Source: Ferrovibrio sp041906005
GTDB taxonomy: Bacteria; Pseudomonadota; Alphaproteobacteria; Ferrovibrionales; Ferrovibrionaceae
NCBI RefSeq assembly: GCF_041906005.1
Contig: NZ_JAYRJY010000001.1
Span: forward strand, 3,348,001 to 3,412,000
Direction of reading: 5' to 3'
DNA length: 64,000 nt
Shown: in pieces, positions 15,426-25,457 of the stretch
Numbering within the stretch: position 1 is the first letter of the stretch
Layout: each line of letters begins with the position of its first letter
Made by a program: the position numbers and the translations under genes
The notes under the pieces: generated by a model
Database searches by the model: none
Told to the model about the DNA's origin: nothing
What the model saw: the letters and a program-made list of their open reading frames with translations, nothing else

Positions 15426-16591
15426 GGTGTGGCTTTCGGGTGGATCGCGCGCCAGCCGAACAGCAAGGTCAGCGCCAGCAACGCCCCGCCGATCCAGTAG
15501 GGGATGTTGATTCCGATATTGAACAGCCAGCCGCCCCAGAGCGGACCCACAGCACGGCCCAGCGCGGCGAGGGATTCCATGGTGCCAAGGGCGATGCCCT
15601 GCTGGTGGTCCCCGGCGGCGCGCGAGGCCAGGCTGTTGATGGTCGGGCCGATCATGGCAACGCCGGATGCCGTGAGCAGGATCGACACTCCCATCATCGG
15701 CGTCGAGGTGATCCAGTGCGCCATCGCCATGCCGACGGCAAGATTGATCATTCCTGCGGTCAGTAGACGTCGTTCGCCAAACTGCCGGGTCAGCGGACCG
15801 ATCAGGAAACCCTGCATCGACAGTACAATGGTGCCAATGAAGGTGAAGGCGATGCCAACCTCGTAGGCGTGCCAGTCCAGTCGCGCGGCCGAGAAAAGCG
15901 GGAACAGGACTTCGATCTGGGAAAAGACGAAGTTGATGCAGCAGTTGATGGCGATAAAGGCGAGCACCGCCGGGGCCAGTTGCGACAGCGGCGCCAGGGG
16001 ATTCCGCCACAGCCGCAGTCCGGTCAGGGTATGGGGCGCATCCCGTCGGGTTTCGCGCACGGCGACCAGGGCCAGCAGCAGCGCCAGGCTTGACGTGCCA
16101 GCGGCGACGAAAGCGGGAAGGGAATAATTCGGCCGCAGAGGGTCCGGCCCGATCAGCAACCCGCCGAGCAATGGTCCAAGGATCATGCCGATGCCAAAGG
16201 CGCCGCCGATCAGCCCCATGCCTCGGGCGCGCTGTTCGGGTGGGGTGCTGTCGGCGATGATGGCGCGCGCGACGCCGATCTTGCCGCTGCCGATGCCGGC
16301 GACGATGCGGGCGAGGAAAATGGCCAGCAGGCTGTCGGCGAAGGCCAGCCCGACATAGCCAATCACCGTCAGCGACATGCAGCCCAGGAAAACCGGACGG
16401 CGGCCGATCCGGTCCGACAGGCCGCCGAGGGGCGTTGCCGAAAGGAACTGGGCAATGGAAAACATGGCCGCCAGCAGCGCCACCGTGAACGGCGAGGCAC
16501 CAAAATGGACGGCATAAAACGGCAGCAGCGGCAGGATCAGGCCGAAGCCGATCAGGTCGATCACGACGGTCAGCAGCAGAACCGGCAACAT
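15422..16591 (-). CDS. Tet-type major facilitator efflux transporter
   Basis: The 389-residue membrane protein has 12 predicted hydrophobic segments and the MFS motif A GGLSDRIGRRPVFLGC after segment 2, with motif C-like GIGMILGPLLGG in segment 5. These fit the TCR/TetA branch of drug:proton antiporters. The substrate is unknown, and Tet-like proteins in environmental bacteria need not confer tetracycline resistance. The ATG at 16591 gives a standard N-terminus (MLPVLLLTVVIDLIGFG); the frame extends to a TTG at 16624. It is divergent from mtnA. Confidence 0.88.
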   Translation of the reverse strand: MLPVLLLTVVIDLIGFGLILPLLPFYAVHFGASPFTVALLAAMFSIAQFLSATPLGGLSDRIGRRPVFLGCMSLTVIGYVGLAFADSLLAIFLARIVAGIGSGKIGVARAIIADSTPPEQRARGMGLIGGAFGIGMILGPLLGGLLIGPDPLRPNYSLPAFVAAGTSSLALLLALVAVRETRRDAPHTLTGLRLWRNPLAPLSQLAPAVLAFIAINCCINFVFSQIEVLFPLFSAARLDWHAYEVGIAFTFIGTIVLSMQGFLIGPLTRQFGERRLLTAGMINLAVGMAMAHWITSTPMMGVSILLTASGVAMIGPTINSLASRAAGDHQQGIALGTMESLAALGRAVGPLWGGWLFNIGINIPYWIGGALLALTLLFGWRAIHPKATP

Positions 16592-16678
16592 GGCTGATCT
16601 CTTGGGGGGAAACCTGTGTGACAACGCGGTTTTGGCCGGTATCCGGCATTGCCCCAGGGGGCCGGGTCCGCTACTTTC

Positions 16679-16704
16679 CGCGCGGTTTTTGGCCGCGCGA
16701 TTTT
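16679..16704 (+). promoter_or_regulatory. Terminator-like hairpin in the mtnA leader
   Basis: CGCGCGG (16679-16685) pairs with CCGCGCG (16693-16699) and is followed by ATTTTC. It lies 25 bases before the mtnA ATG, so it could be an attenuator. I cannot identify a SAM riboswitch consensus upstream. Confidence 0.4.
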
Positions 16705-16729
16705 CGGGCCGCTATTCCAAGGGCGAGAC

Positions 16730-17824
16730 ATGAAGGTTAAGGGCGTAGCCTACCGCACGATCTGGGTCAACGACGACGGCTGGTCGGTCGGGATCATCGA
16801 CCAGACCCGGCTGCCGCATGCCTTCGTCACCACCAGCCTGAAAACCTGGGAAGAGGCCGCTCATGCCATCAAGGCGATGATCGTGCGCGGCGCGCCGCTG
16901 ATCGGGGCGACCGGCGCCTATGGTCTGGCGCTGGCGATGCGCAGTGATCCGTCGGATGCCATGCTGGACAAGGCGTATCACGTGATCAACGAGACGCGCC
17001 CCACGGCGATCAACCTGAAATGGGCGCTGGATCGTGTGCGCAACGCGCTGCATAACCTGCCCATCGAGCAGCGCGCGGCGGCGGCCTATAAAGTGGCGGC
17101 CGACATCTGCGACGACGACGTCGCCACCTGCTCGGCCATCGGCGACCACGGCCTGAAGATCATCGAAGACCTGTACGAGAAGGCGGGTCGCAAACGCACA
17201 ATCAACATCCTCACCCATTGCAATGCCGGCTGGCTGGCGACGGTGGACTGGGGCACGGCGATCGCGCCGATCTACAAGGCGCATGACAAGGGCATTCCGG
17301 TGCATGTCTGGGTGGACGAGACCCGGCCGCGCAACCAGGGCGCATCCTTGACCGCCTGGGAACTGAACAGCCATGGCGTGCCGCACACCGTGATCGTCGA
17401 CAATGCCGGCGGCCACCTGATGCAGCATGGCAGCGTCGACATGTGCATCGTCGGCACCGACCGCACCACACGCGACGGCGATGTGTGCAACAAGATCGGC
17501 ACCTATCTCAAGGCGCTGGCCGCGATGGACAACAATGTACCGTTCTATGTCGCGCTGCCACATTCCACCATCGACTGGACCATCCGCGACGGCGTGAAGG
17601 AAATCCCCATCGAGGAACGCGCGCAGGAAGAAGTCACCGTGATGAGCGGTCGCACGGCGGCGGGCGAGGTCATTCCCGTGACCATCACGCCCGAAGGCAC
17701 CAGGGCCGCCAATTTCGGCTTCGATGTCACGCCCGCGCGTCTCGTCTCCGGCCTGATCACCGAACGTGGCGTCTGCGCCGCTTCCGAGGCCGGCCTCACC
17801 AAGCTCTATCCCGAATTCGCGTAA
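16730..17824 (+). CDS. mtnA: S-methyl-5-thioribose-1-phosphate isomerase
   Basis: The 364-residue enzyme isomerises methylthioribose-1-phosphate to methylthioribulose-1-phosphate in methylthioadenosine salvage. Diagnostic parts are IVRGAPLIGATGAYGLALA, NLKWALDRV, the catalytic Cys in LTHCNAGWLATVDWGTA, RPRNQGASLTAWEL and the Asp in GTDRTTRDGDVCNKIGTY. The start at 16730 gives the usual family N-terminus; the frame is open further upstream but has no support. The next gene is an aldolase-dehydrogenase fusion, not mtnB/C/D, which points to an alternative salvage branch. Confidence 0.93.
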   Translation: MKVKGVAYRTIWVNDDGWSVGIIDQTRLPHAFVTTSLKTWEEAAHAIKAMIVRGAPLIGATGAYGLALAMRSDPSDAMLDKAYHVINETRPTAINLKWALDRVRNALHNLPIEQRAAAAYKVAADICDDDVATCSAIGDHGLKIIEDLYEKAGRKRTINILTHCNAGWLATVDWGTAIAPIYKAHDKGIPVHVWVDETRPRNQGASLTAWELNSHGVPHTVIVDNAGGHLMQHGSVDMCIVGTDRTTRDGDVCNKIGTYLKALAAMDNNVPFYVALPHSTIDWTIRDGVKEIPIEERAQEEVTVMSGRTAAGEVIPVTITPEGTRAANFGFDVTPARLVSGLITERGVCAASEAGLTKLYPEFA

Positions 17825-17841
17825 ACGTTAGGAACCGTCCC

Positions 17842-19896
17842 ATGAAGAACCTTTGGTCCGACCGCGACGCCAAGGCCGCCATCGCCCATTACGCCAAGCA
17901 GGGTGTGAACGAGGATCTGGCCCTGCGCACCTACACTACACGCCTGCTGGGCGGCGTGCCCGATCTGGTGCAGCATGGCGGCGGCAATACCTCGGTGAAG
18001 ACCTCGATGCCCGATCCGCTGGGCAAGCCGGTGGATGTGCTGTGCGTGAAGGGGTCGGGCTGGGACATGGCGGTGATCGAGCCGCCGGGCCTGCCGGCGG
18101 TGAAGCTGAAGCCGCTGCAGGACCTGATCGCGCTGAAAAACCTCACCGACGAGGACATGGTCAACATCCAGCGCTGCAACCTGCTGGACAGCACCTCGCC
18201 GAACCCGTCGGTGGAGACACTGTTCCATGCTTTCCTGCCGCACAAGTTCATCGACCACACCCATGCCAGTGCGGTGCTGGCGATCACCGACCAGCCGGAT
18301 GGCGCCGAGATCTGCAAGAAGCTCTACGGCAACCGCGTGGCGTTGGTGGATTACGAGATGCCGGGCTTCGGCCTGGCCAAGAAGGCGGCCGCAGCCTACA
18401 AGGCCAATCCGCAGGCCCAGGGCCTGATCCTGCTCAAGCATGGCATCTTCACCTTCGCCGAGACGGCGAAGGAAGCCTATGACCTGATGATCGAGTTCGT
18501 CTCCAGGGCCGAGCGTCATCTCGCCAAGGGCAAGAAGACGGTGTTCGTGCCGGGCAAGGCGCTGCCGAAGAAGGTGGCTGCGGCGGAAGACGTGCTGCCG
18601 ATCCTGCGCGGCCTGCTCAGCCTGCCTGCTGACGATGATGGCGCCTATACGCGTTGGGTCTTCAACCTGCGCGACAGCGACGAGATCCAGGCCTTCGCGC
18701 GCGGCAAGGATGTGATGCGCTACAGCCAGGCCGGCACGGTGACGCCCGACCACGTGATCCGCACCAAACCTTGGCCGCTAGTGCTGCCGGCGCCGGAAGC
18801 CGGCAAGCTCGATGCCTTCAATGCCGCCGCGGAGAAGGCGGTGGATGGCTATATCAAAAAGTACAAGGCCTATTTCGAGCGCCACAATGCCAAGGCGCAG
18901 CCGAAGAAGATCATGCTCGATCCGATGCCGCGCGCCCTGCTGATCCCGGGCCTTGGCCTGGTTGGCATCGGCAAGACACGCAAGGAGGCGGTGATCGCCG
19001 GCGACGTGGCCGAGATGGCCGTGAGCATCATCACGAAAGCCGAGGCCATCGGCCGCTTCACCAGCATCAAGGAGCGCGACATCTTCGACGTCGAATACTG
19101 GTCGCTGGAACAGGCCAAGCTGGGTAAGGGCGGCGAGAAGCCGCTGTCGCGCCAGGTTGTCGTCATCACCGGCGGCGCCGGTGCCATCGGTGCCGCAACG
19201 GCGAAGGCTTTTGCCGCCGAGGGCGCGGAAGTGGCGGTGTTCGATCTGGACGGCGCCAAGGCATCTGAAGTGGCGAAGAAACTGGGCGGCATCGGCATCG
19301 CCTGCGACGTGACGAAACCCGAAGCGGTGAAGGCGGCCTTCGCAAAGGTCGTGCAGCATTTCGGCGGCGTCGATATCGCGGTGTCGAATGCCGGCAATGC
19401 CTGGGGGGGCAGGATCGGCGAGGTTTCCGACGAGCTGCTGCGCAAGTCGTTCGAGCTGAACTTCTTCAGCCATCAATATGTGGCGCAGGCAGCGACGAGG
19501 ATCATGCTGGCGCAGAAGACCGGCGGCTGCCTGCTGTTCAACGCTTCCAAGCAGGCGGTCAATCCAGGCCCCGATTTCGGCCCGTATGGGCTCCCGAAGG
19601 CGGCGACGCTGTTCCTGTCGCGCCAGTATGCGCTGGATTACGGCGACCAGGGCATCCGCTCTTCCGCCGTGAATGCCGATCGCATCCGCTCGGGGCTTCT
19701 CACCGACGAGATGGTCGCCAAACGCTCGAAGGCGCGCGGCGTGTCGGAGAAGGACTACATGGCCGGCAACCTGCTGAAACGCGAGGTGAAGGCCGCCGAC
19801 GTGGCCCAGGCCTTCGTGCAGCTTGCCGTGGCGGCCAAGACCACGGCCGCCGTGGCGACCGTGGACGGCGGCAATATCGCGGCGGCCCTGCGTTAG
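17842..19896 (+). CDS. Bifunctional class II aldolase / short-chain dehydrogenase fusion
   Basis: The 684-residue protein has two enzymes in one chain. Residues about 1-390 form a class II (AraD/FucA-like) aldolase with the phosphate loop HGGGNTSVK and zinc ligands in HTHASAV and LLKHGIFTF. Residues about 430-684 form an SDR with ITGGAGAIGAA, SNAGNAWGG and the catalytic YGLPK. The architecture matches fused rhamnulose-1-phosphate aldolase/lactaldehyde dehydrogenases (RhaEW-like). With mtnA 17 bases upstream, and no rhamnose genes in sight, cleavage of methylthioribulose-1-phosphate (or deoxyribulose-1-phosphate) to DHAP plus an aldehyde that the SDR then converts is more likely. This role is inferred. 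Confidence 0.88.
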   Translation: MKNLWSDRDAKAAIAHYAKQGVNEDLALRTYTTRLLGGVPDLVQHGGGNTSVKTSMPDPLGKPVDVLCVKGSGWDMAVIEPPGLPAVKLKPLQDLIALKNLTDEDMVNIQRCNLLDSTSPNPSVETLFHAFLPHKFIDHTHASAVLAITDQPDGAEICKKLYGNRVALVDYEMPGFGLAKKAAAAYKANPQAQGLILLKHGIFTFAETAKEAYDLMIEFVSRAERHLAKGKKTVFVPGKALPKKVAAAEDVLPILRGLLSLPADDDGAYTRWVFNLRDSDEIQAFARGKDVMRYSQAGTVTPDHVIRTKPWPLVLPAPEAGKLDAFNAAAEKAVDGYIKKYKAYFERHNAKAQPKKIMLDPMPRALLIPGLGLVGIGKTRKEAVIAGDVAEMAVSIITKAEAIGRFTSIKERDIFDVEYWSLEQAKLGKGGEKPLSRQVVVITGGAGAIGAATAKAFAAEGAEVAVFDLDGAKASEVAKKLGGIGIACDVTKPEAVKAAFAKVVQHFGGVDIAVSNAGNAWGGRIGEVSDELLRKSFELNFFSHQYVAQAATRIMLAQKTGGCLLFNASKQAVNPGPDFGPYGLPKAATLFLSRQYALDYGDQGIRSSAVNADRIRSGLLTDEMVAKRSKARGVSEKDYMAGNLLKREVKAADVAQAFVQLAVAAKTTAAVATVDGGNIAAALR

Positions 19897-19905
19897 GGAC
19901 GGTTC

Positions 19906-20472
19906 ATGCACCGCGCCGCGCCGCGCTGGCTCAAACCCGCCACCGAATACGGGCCGCTGGCGCTGTTCTTCATCGTCTACAGCGCCGAAGGCCTGCTGCC
20001 GGCGACGGCGGTGCTGCTGGCGGCGACCGCTCTGGGTTTGCTGCTGTCGCTGTTTTTCCTGCGCCGCGTGCCGATGATGCCGCTGTTTGCCGCCGGGATG
20101 GTTGGCATCTTCGGCGGCCTGACCCTGTGGCTGCAGGACGAGACCTTCATCAAGGTGAAGCCCACCATCATCAATGCCATCTTCGCCGCCATCCTGCTTG
20201 GCGGCCATGCCGTCCGCCGGTATCCGCTGCAGCTGGTGCTCGGCACGTCGCTGCAGATGACCGAAACCGGCTGGCGCAGGCTGACCCTGCGGCTCGGCCT
20301 GTTCTTCGCCGTGCTGGCCGGCCTGAACGAACTGGTCTGGCGCACCCAGAGCACGGACTTCTGGGTCGCCTTCAAGGTCTTCGGCCTGATCGGGCTGACG
20401 GTGGCCTTCATGATGGCGCAGACACCGCTGATCCTGCGTCACCGGCCCGGGGAGAACTCGCGGGAGAACTGA
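19906..20472 (+). CDS. yciB: Inner-membrane septation protein, YciB/IspZ family
   Basis: The 188-residue membrane protein has about five hydrophobic segments. Family features are LKPATEYGPLALFFIVY at the start, FIKVKPTIINAIFAAILLGG in the middle, and the NELVWRTQSTDFWVAFKVFGL block near the end. YciB proteins are involved in envelope integrity and intracellular septation. The gene begins 9 bases after the aldolase-SDR stop and may be cotranscribed with it. The GTTCATG context has only a weak ribosome site (GGGACGG). Confidence 0.92.
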   Translation: MHRAAPRWLKPATEYGPLALFFIVYSAEGLLPATAVLLAATALGLLLSLFFLRRVPMMPLFAAGMVGIFGGLTLWLQDETFIKVKPTIINAIFAAILLGGHAVRRYPLQLVLGTSLQMTETGWRRLTLRLGLFFAVLAGLNELVWRTQSTDFWVAFKVFGLIGLTVAFMMAQTPLILRHRPGENSREN

Positions 20473-20665
20473 GGCGCGCGGGAACGGCCCCTTCCGGCGG
20501 TATGGCCGGGCCTGGACCGGCCGTTTCAAGGGGGAGGGCCAAAGGGCCGGTTTTCCCGGGCTTTGCCATCGTATGGCCATGGTTCGGGCCTTGCCCGAAC
20601 CGCCCCGCCGGGCTATCCCTTCGGCCACCTTTTTCCTGCTTTCCAGCCTCAAGAGGACCTTCGGC

Positions 20666-21942
<1,277 letters not shown>

Positions 21943-21943
<1 letters not shown>

Positions 21944-22296
21944 TGTGGCGCGTCGCATTCATTGCCATGGCGGCGGCGCTGGTTTCCGGCGCCGCCATGG
22001 TCCAGGTCGCCATGGCCCAGTCTGCCCTGCCGGTGCAGGGGAAATGGGCCGTGAGCCAGGAACGCTGCGCGACCGAGAGCATTGAATTTGCCGCCGATGG
22101 CAAGTTCGTCTCGACGCTGGATGCCGCCGAGCCGCGCCAGGGGACTTACAAGACCGGTCGCGACCGCATCATCCTGCTGGACGAAGCCGAACCCGACCGC
22201 GAGCTGGCATTGATCATTCTCGACCTGACAGCGACGCGCCTGGTGGCCTTCGATGAAACCATCGAAGCCGATCGCCGCCTGGTGAAATGCCGGTAA
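21943..22296 (+). CDS. Small secreted protein of unknown function
   Basis: The product has 117 residues. Residues 1-25 form a signal peptide that should be cut after AMA. The remaining mature part has two cysteines (about residues 46 and 116), which could form a disulfide, and reads like a small beta-sheet domain (GKWAVSQERCATESIEFAADGKFVS). I do not recognise a family, although the pattern is like lipocalin-type small periplasmic proteins. Its ATG overlaps the enolase stop by one base, so it is translated from the eno transcript. Confidence 0.75.
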
Positions 22297-22494
22297 CACC
22301 GGCTGTTCTCCGACCGGCTTCCGCCAGATATGCGGCCGGCGTCACAGCCTGGTCTCACACCACCGCTATGATTGGCGTCGCACAGCGCTAGAATGTCGCC
22401 GGATCGTGATCCGGATCGGCGGGAGGCGCGGCATGGGCGGAGAATGGAACCTGACGACGCCAGTCGACTGCACGGGCGATCGCGCGGGGCTGTC

Positions 22495-23853
22495 ATGATG
22501 TTCTGGCCCCGACGCCAGCCCCGCACTTCTCTGGGTATCCGGCTTGGCCGCGCCATCACCGACGAGGAGCAGCGTGGCCTTGTCTTCGCTTTCCGGGCCC
22601 GCGTCATCGCGGTCATCGCGGTGATGCTCTGGCTGGTGCTGCTGATCGAGCCGCAGCGCCAACTGTATTATCTCTCAGTCAGTTTCGCCTTGCTGCTGCT
22701 CGGGGTGATCCCGCATCTCCTGCGGCACCATCGCCACGCGGTTCTGGTCCGGTTCGCCTTCGTGCTGCTGGATGCCATCCTGATCACGGCGGTGATCATT
22801 CTGACGCCGCCCGGCGAGATCGATTCCGGGTTCCCGATCCAGATGCGGGTGCGTGGTCCGGAATTCCTCTATCTCATGCTGCTGATCGTTGGCGCGGCGC
22901 TGTCTTATTCACCGCTACAGGTGATCTGGACCGGCTTCTGCGTTGTGATGGCCTGGGGCATCGGTGTTCTGCTGGTGCAGATGCGTGCCGATACCCTGCA
23001 ATATGATCCGGCCGCCGAGAATTCGCCGGAAGCCATACTCCGGCTCGTCACCGATCCTCATTTCGTCGGTTTCTTCAATTTGATGAACCAGGTGGTGCTG
23101 GCCGTCATCGCTACCGCGATTCTGGCTGCCGCCGTGTGGCGCTCGCGCCGCATGCTTCTGCGTCAGACCCGAGCCGAAATCGCCCGTGCCGACCTCGCTC
23201 GTTACGTCTCGCCCGATGTTGCCGATGCCATCATCGAGTCCGATCAGGCCTTCGGCGCGCCAACCACGCGCGAGGTCACGGTCTTGTTCGCCGATATCGT
23301 CGGCTTCACCGCGCTATCGGAACGATTGCCGCCAGACCGGGTGGTGCGGCTGCTGAAAAGTTTCCATGAGCGCGGCAGCCGTGTGGTGTTCCGCCATGGC
23401 GGAACGCTCGACAAGTATATGGGCGACGGGTTTCTCGCCACCTTTGGGGCGATCTCCGATGTTCCTGATGCCGCCGCCCGGGCCGTGCGCTGCGCGCTCG
23501 ACCTGCAAGATGAAATCGAACGCTGGAATGCCAAGCGGGCCGCGCGCGGCGCCGAGACGATCCGGCTATCGACCGGCGTGCATTGCGGGCCGGTCGTGGT
23601 GGGCAATATCGGCAGCGACCGGCGGCTGGAATTCTCGGTCGTTGGCGATGCCGTGAACATCGCCAGCCGCCTGGAAACCCTGACTCGCCAGCTTGGGTGC
23701 CGCATTGCAGTGTCGGCGCATTGCCTGGAGACGGCGCGGCGGCATGCCGCCGATCTGCCAGAATTCGCCTCGGCGGGTGATGTGCGTCTCGATGGCCGGG
23801 AGCAGAGCGTGGCCGTCTGGGTGTGGCCCGTGGCCTTGCCAGATACTCAGTAA
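22495..23853 (+). CDS. Membrane class III adenylate cyclase
   Basis: The protein has 452 residues from the ATG at 22495; an in-frame ATG at 22444 would add 17. Six hydrophobic segments fill residues about 35-220. The catalytic domain follows, with both metal aspartates (VLFADIVGFTALSE and YMGDGF), the adenine-specifying lysine in DKYMGD, and the transition-state region VVGDAVNIASRLE. These residues favour ATP, so cAMP, over GTP. The N-terminal membrane part is probably the sensor. A promoter of its own likely lies in the 200-base gap after the small secreted gene. It converges with the DUF350 gene and overlaps it by seven bases. Confidence 0.88.
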   Translation: MMFWPRRQPRTSLGIRLGRAITDEEQRGLVFAFRARVIAVIAVMLWLVLLIEPQRQLYYLSVSFALLLLGVIPHLLRHHRHAVLVRFAFVLLDAILITAVIILTPPGEIDSGFPIQMRVRGPEFLYLMLLIVGAALSYSPLQVIWTGFCVVMAWGIGVLLVQMRADTLQYDPAAENSPEAILRLVTDPHFVGFFNLMNQVVLAVIATAILAAAVWRSRRMLLRQTRAEIARADLARYVSPDVADAIIESDQAFGAPTTREVTVLFADIVGFTALSERLPPDRVVRLLKSFHERGSRVVFRHGGTLDKYMGDGFLATFGAISDVPDAAARAVRCALDLQDEIERWNAKRAARGAETIRLSTGVHCGPVVVGNIGSDRRLEFSVVGDAVNIASRLETLTRQLGCRIAVSAHCLETARRHAADLPEFASAGDVRLDGREQSVAVWVWPVALPDTQ

Positions 23854-24272
23854 GTCATACTCGCCGCATTCAGCAGGCCCACCGTCAGCGACAATGCGGC
23901 GACGGCGATGGCGGCGGCGGTTTCGCCACGGCTGATGCGCTGTGGCAGGCCGGAGAACAGGAAGCGGGCGGCGACGAAGGTGAGCGCCTGCACGATCAGT
24001 GCGACGGCACCCCAGACCAGCATGTCGATCAGGCTCTGCGAGTTCATGATCGCACTGCCCAGCGGCATGGCGAAGCCGAGCATGGCGCCACCCAGCGAGA
24101 TCGCGGCGGCCTGGTTGCCGTCCTTGATCAGGCGCCATTCGCGCTGCGGCGTCAGACGGGTATAGATCGCCAGGAACAGCATCAGCATGATCAGCGCGCA
24201 GACGAAATACAGCGCAAAATCCGGAAGCGTGACAAGGTAGCGGCTGAAATTCGGCGGCGTGGTACTGATCAT
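23847..24272 (-). CDS. DUF350 membrane protein (YjfL-like)
   Basis: The 141-residue protein has four transmembrane segments. It shows the DUF350 signature: an amphipathic TRLTPQREWRLIKDGNQAAAISLGGAMLGFAMPL core followed by a second paired-helix half. Its function is not known. It is the last of three minus-strand genes with the ATP-grasp and lipoprotein genes, matching the E. coli yjfL-yjfM-yjfC association. It probably forms a membrane component for that system. The ATG at 24272 starts the conserved region and lies 37 bases after the ATP-grasp gene. Confidence 0.85.
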   Translation of the reverse strand: MISTTPPNFSRYLVTLPDFALYFVCALIMLMLFLAIYTRLTPQREWRLIKDGNQAAAISLGGAMLGFAMPLGSAIMNSQSLIDMLVWGAVALIVQALTFVAARFLFSGLPQRISRGETAAAIAVAALSLTVGLLNAASMTY

Positions 24273-24309
24273 CGGTATCCCCAGAATCCTTTTGTGTTGT
24301 TGTGTCGTC

Positions 24310-25440
24310 TTATTCGAACAGGTGCGGCACGAAGCGGCTGGTGTTGCGTGTGATCGGGCTGCGGTCCTCGCGGATGCCAAGGCCGCAGGCACGGGATGCC
24401 ACCACCCACACACCCAGCACCGGATAGAAGCCGTCGAAGCACGGCATGTCGATGGCCTGCTGATAAATCCGCAGTTCGGGCGCGGGGTCGCCCTGTACCG
24501 GCACGCTGTCCAGCGTCGCGCCGGTCTCCGACAGGCGGCTGATGCCGGCGCCCTCGCGGCCCCAGAAGGGCTTGGCCATGCATGGCCCCCTGATGGCGGC
24601 GCGGTCGAAGCTGGCGGGCAGCAGGTTTTCGTGATCGGGCCATGCCTGCCATAGAAGCGGCAGGATCGCCTTGGTGGAGAGCAGCATCTTCCAGGCCGGC
24701 TCGATCATGCGGATGCCGGAAGACTGGATATTGGCCGCGAACTCTTCCTGCAACAGCCATTCCCAGGGATAGAGCTTGAACAGCACGGTGATCGGCCTGG
24801 CGGCCAGATCGACGAAGCGTTTCCCGTTCCAGCCGATCTCGTCGATGTAGAGGCGGTCGGTATCCAGTCCGGCCTGTATCGCCGTGTCGCGCAGGTATTC
24901 GGCGGTGCCGAAATCCTCTTCGTGATCGCGGACGCAGGTGAAATGCACGCGGTGGCCCCAGAGGCCAAAATGTTTCCACGCCTCGATCAGGGTCTCGTGA
25001 ATGCCGTTGAACTGGTCGCAGTGATTGCAGAAGCTGTCGAGCCATTCCCATTGCACGACGCTGGCTTCATACAGCGCGGTCGGCGTGTCGGCGTTGTATT
25101 CGAGCAGCTTCGGCGCGCCGGTGCCATTCCAGGCCAGATCGAAGCGGCCATAGAGGTTTTTGTCCTGCCGCTGCCAGGATTGCTCGATCAGGGCGATGGC
25201 GGTGTCGGTCAGATGGAAGGGGGCGTAGTCGCCGCGCTGGATGATGCCGTCGACCAGTTCGAGGCACATATCCTCCAGCCGCTGTGCGGCATCGTCCAGT
25301 TCATCGATTTGTGCCGGGGTGAAACTGTAGGCCGCGTCTTCGCACCAGTAGGGTTCGCCATTGATGGTATGAAAGGCGAACCCGATCTTTTCGGCGCGCT
25401 CGCGCCAGTCGGGGCGGGGCTCGACGGCAAGGCGCTCCAT
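24310..25440 (-). CDS. Glutathionylspermidine synthase-like ATP-grasp amide ligase
   Basis: The 376-residue protein is the synthetase (ATP-grasp) half of glutathionylspermidine synthase, without the N-terminal amidase of E. coli Gss. It resembles YjfC/YgiC. Visible motifs are GRFDLAWNGTG, PKLLEYNADTPTALYE, the ATP-binding KPFWGREGAGISRL, and the C-terminal FDGFYPVLGVWVV. Members form an amide bond between a carboxylate and an amine using ATP; the real substrate of the stand-alone form is unknown. The ATG at 25440 follows the lipoprotein gene by 17 bases and begins the conserved region. Confidence 0.88.
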   Translation of the reverse strand: MERLAVEPRPDWRERAEKIGFAFHTINGEPYWCEDAAYSFTPAQIDELDDAAQRLEDMCLELVDGIIQRGDYAPFHLTDTAIALIEQSWQRQDKNLYGRFDLAWNGTGAPKLLEYNADTPTALYEASVVQWEWLDSFCNHCDQFNGIHETLIEAWKHFGLWGHRVHFTCVRDHEEDFGTAEYLRDTAIQAGLDTDRLYIDEIGWNGKRFVDLAARPITVLFKLYPWEWLLQEEFAANIQSSGIRMIEPAWKMLLSTKAILPLLWQAWPDHENLLPASFDRAAIRGPCMAKPFWGREGAGISRLSETGATLDSVPVQGDPAPELRIYQQAIDMPCFDGFYPVLGVWVVASRACGLGIREDRSPITRNTSRFVPHLFE

Positions 25441-25457
25441 GTTGTGCGGCCTTGCTG

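Noticed and set aside
15422..16591. Tetracycline resistance determinant
   Set aside because: The MFS protein has Tet-type motifs, but no tetR-like gene is divergent from it and such pumps are common with unknown substrates, so only the family is called.
14427..16649. A single 740-codon minus-strand frame
   Set aside because: Its second half is the real quinone oxidoreductase, but its first half reads the MFS gene out of frame. Two coupled genes with ATGA overlap explain the region.
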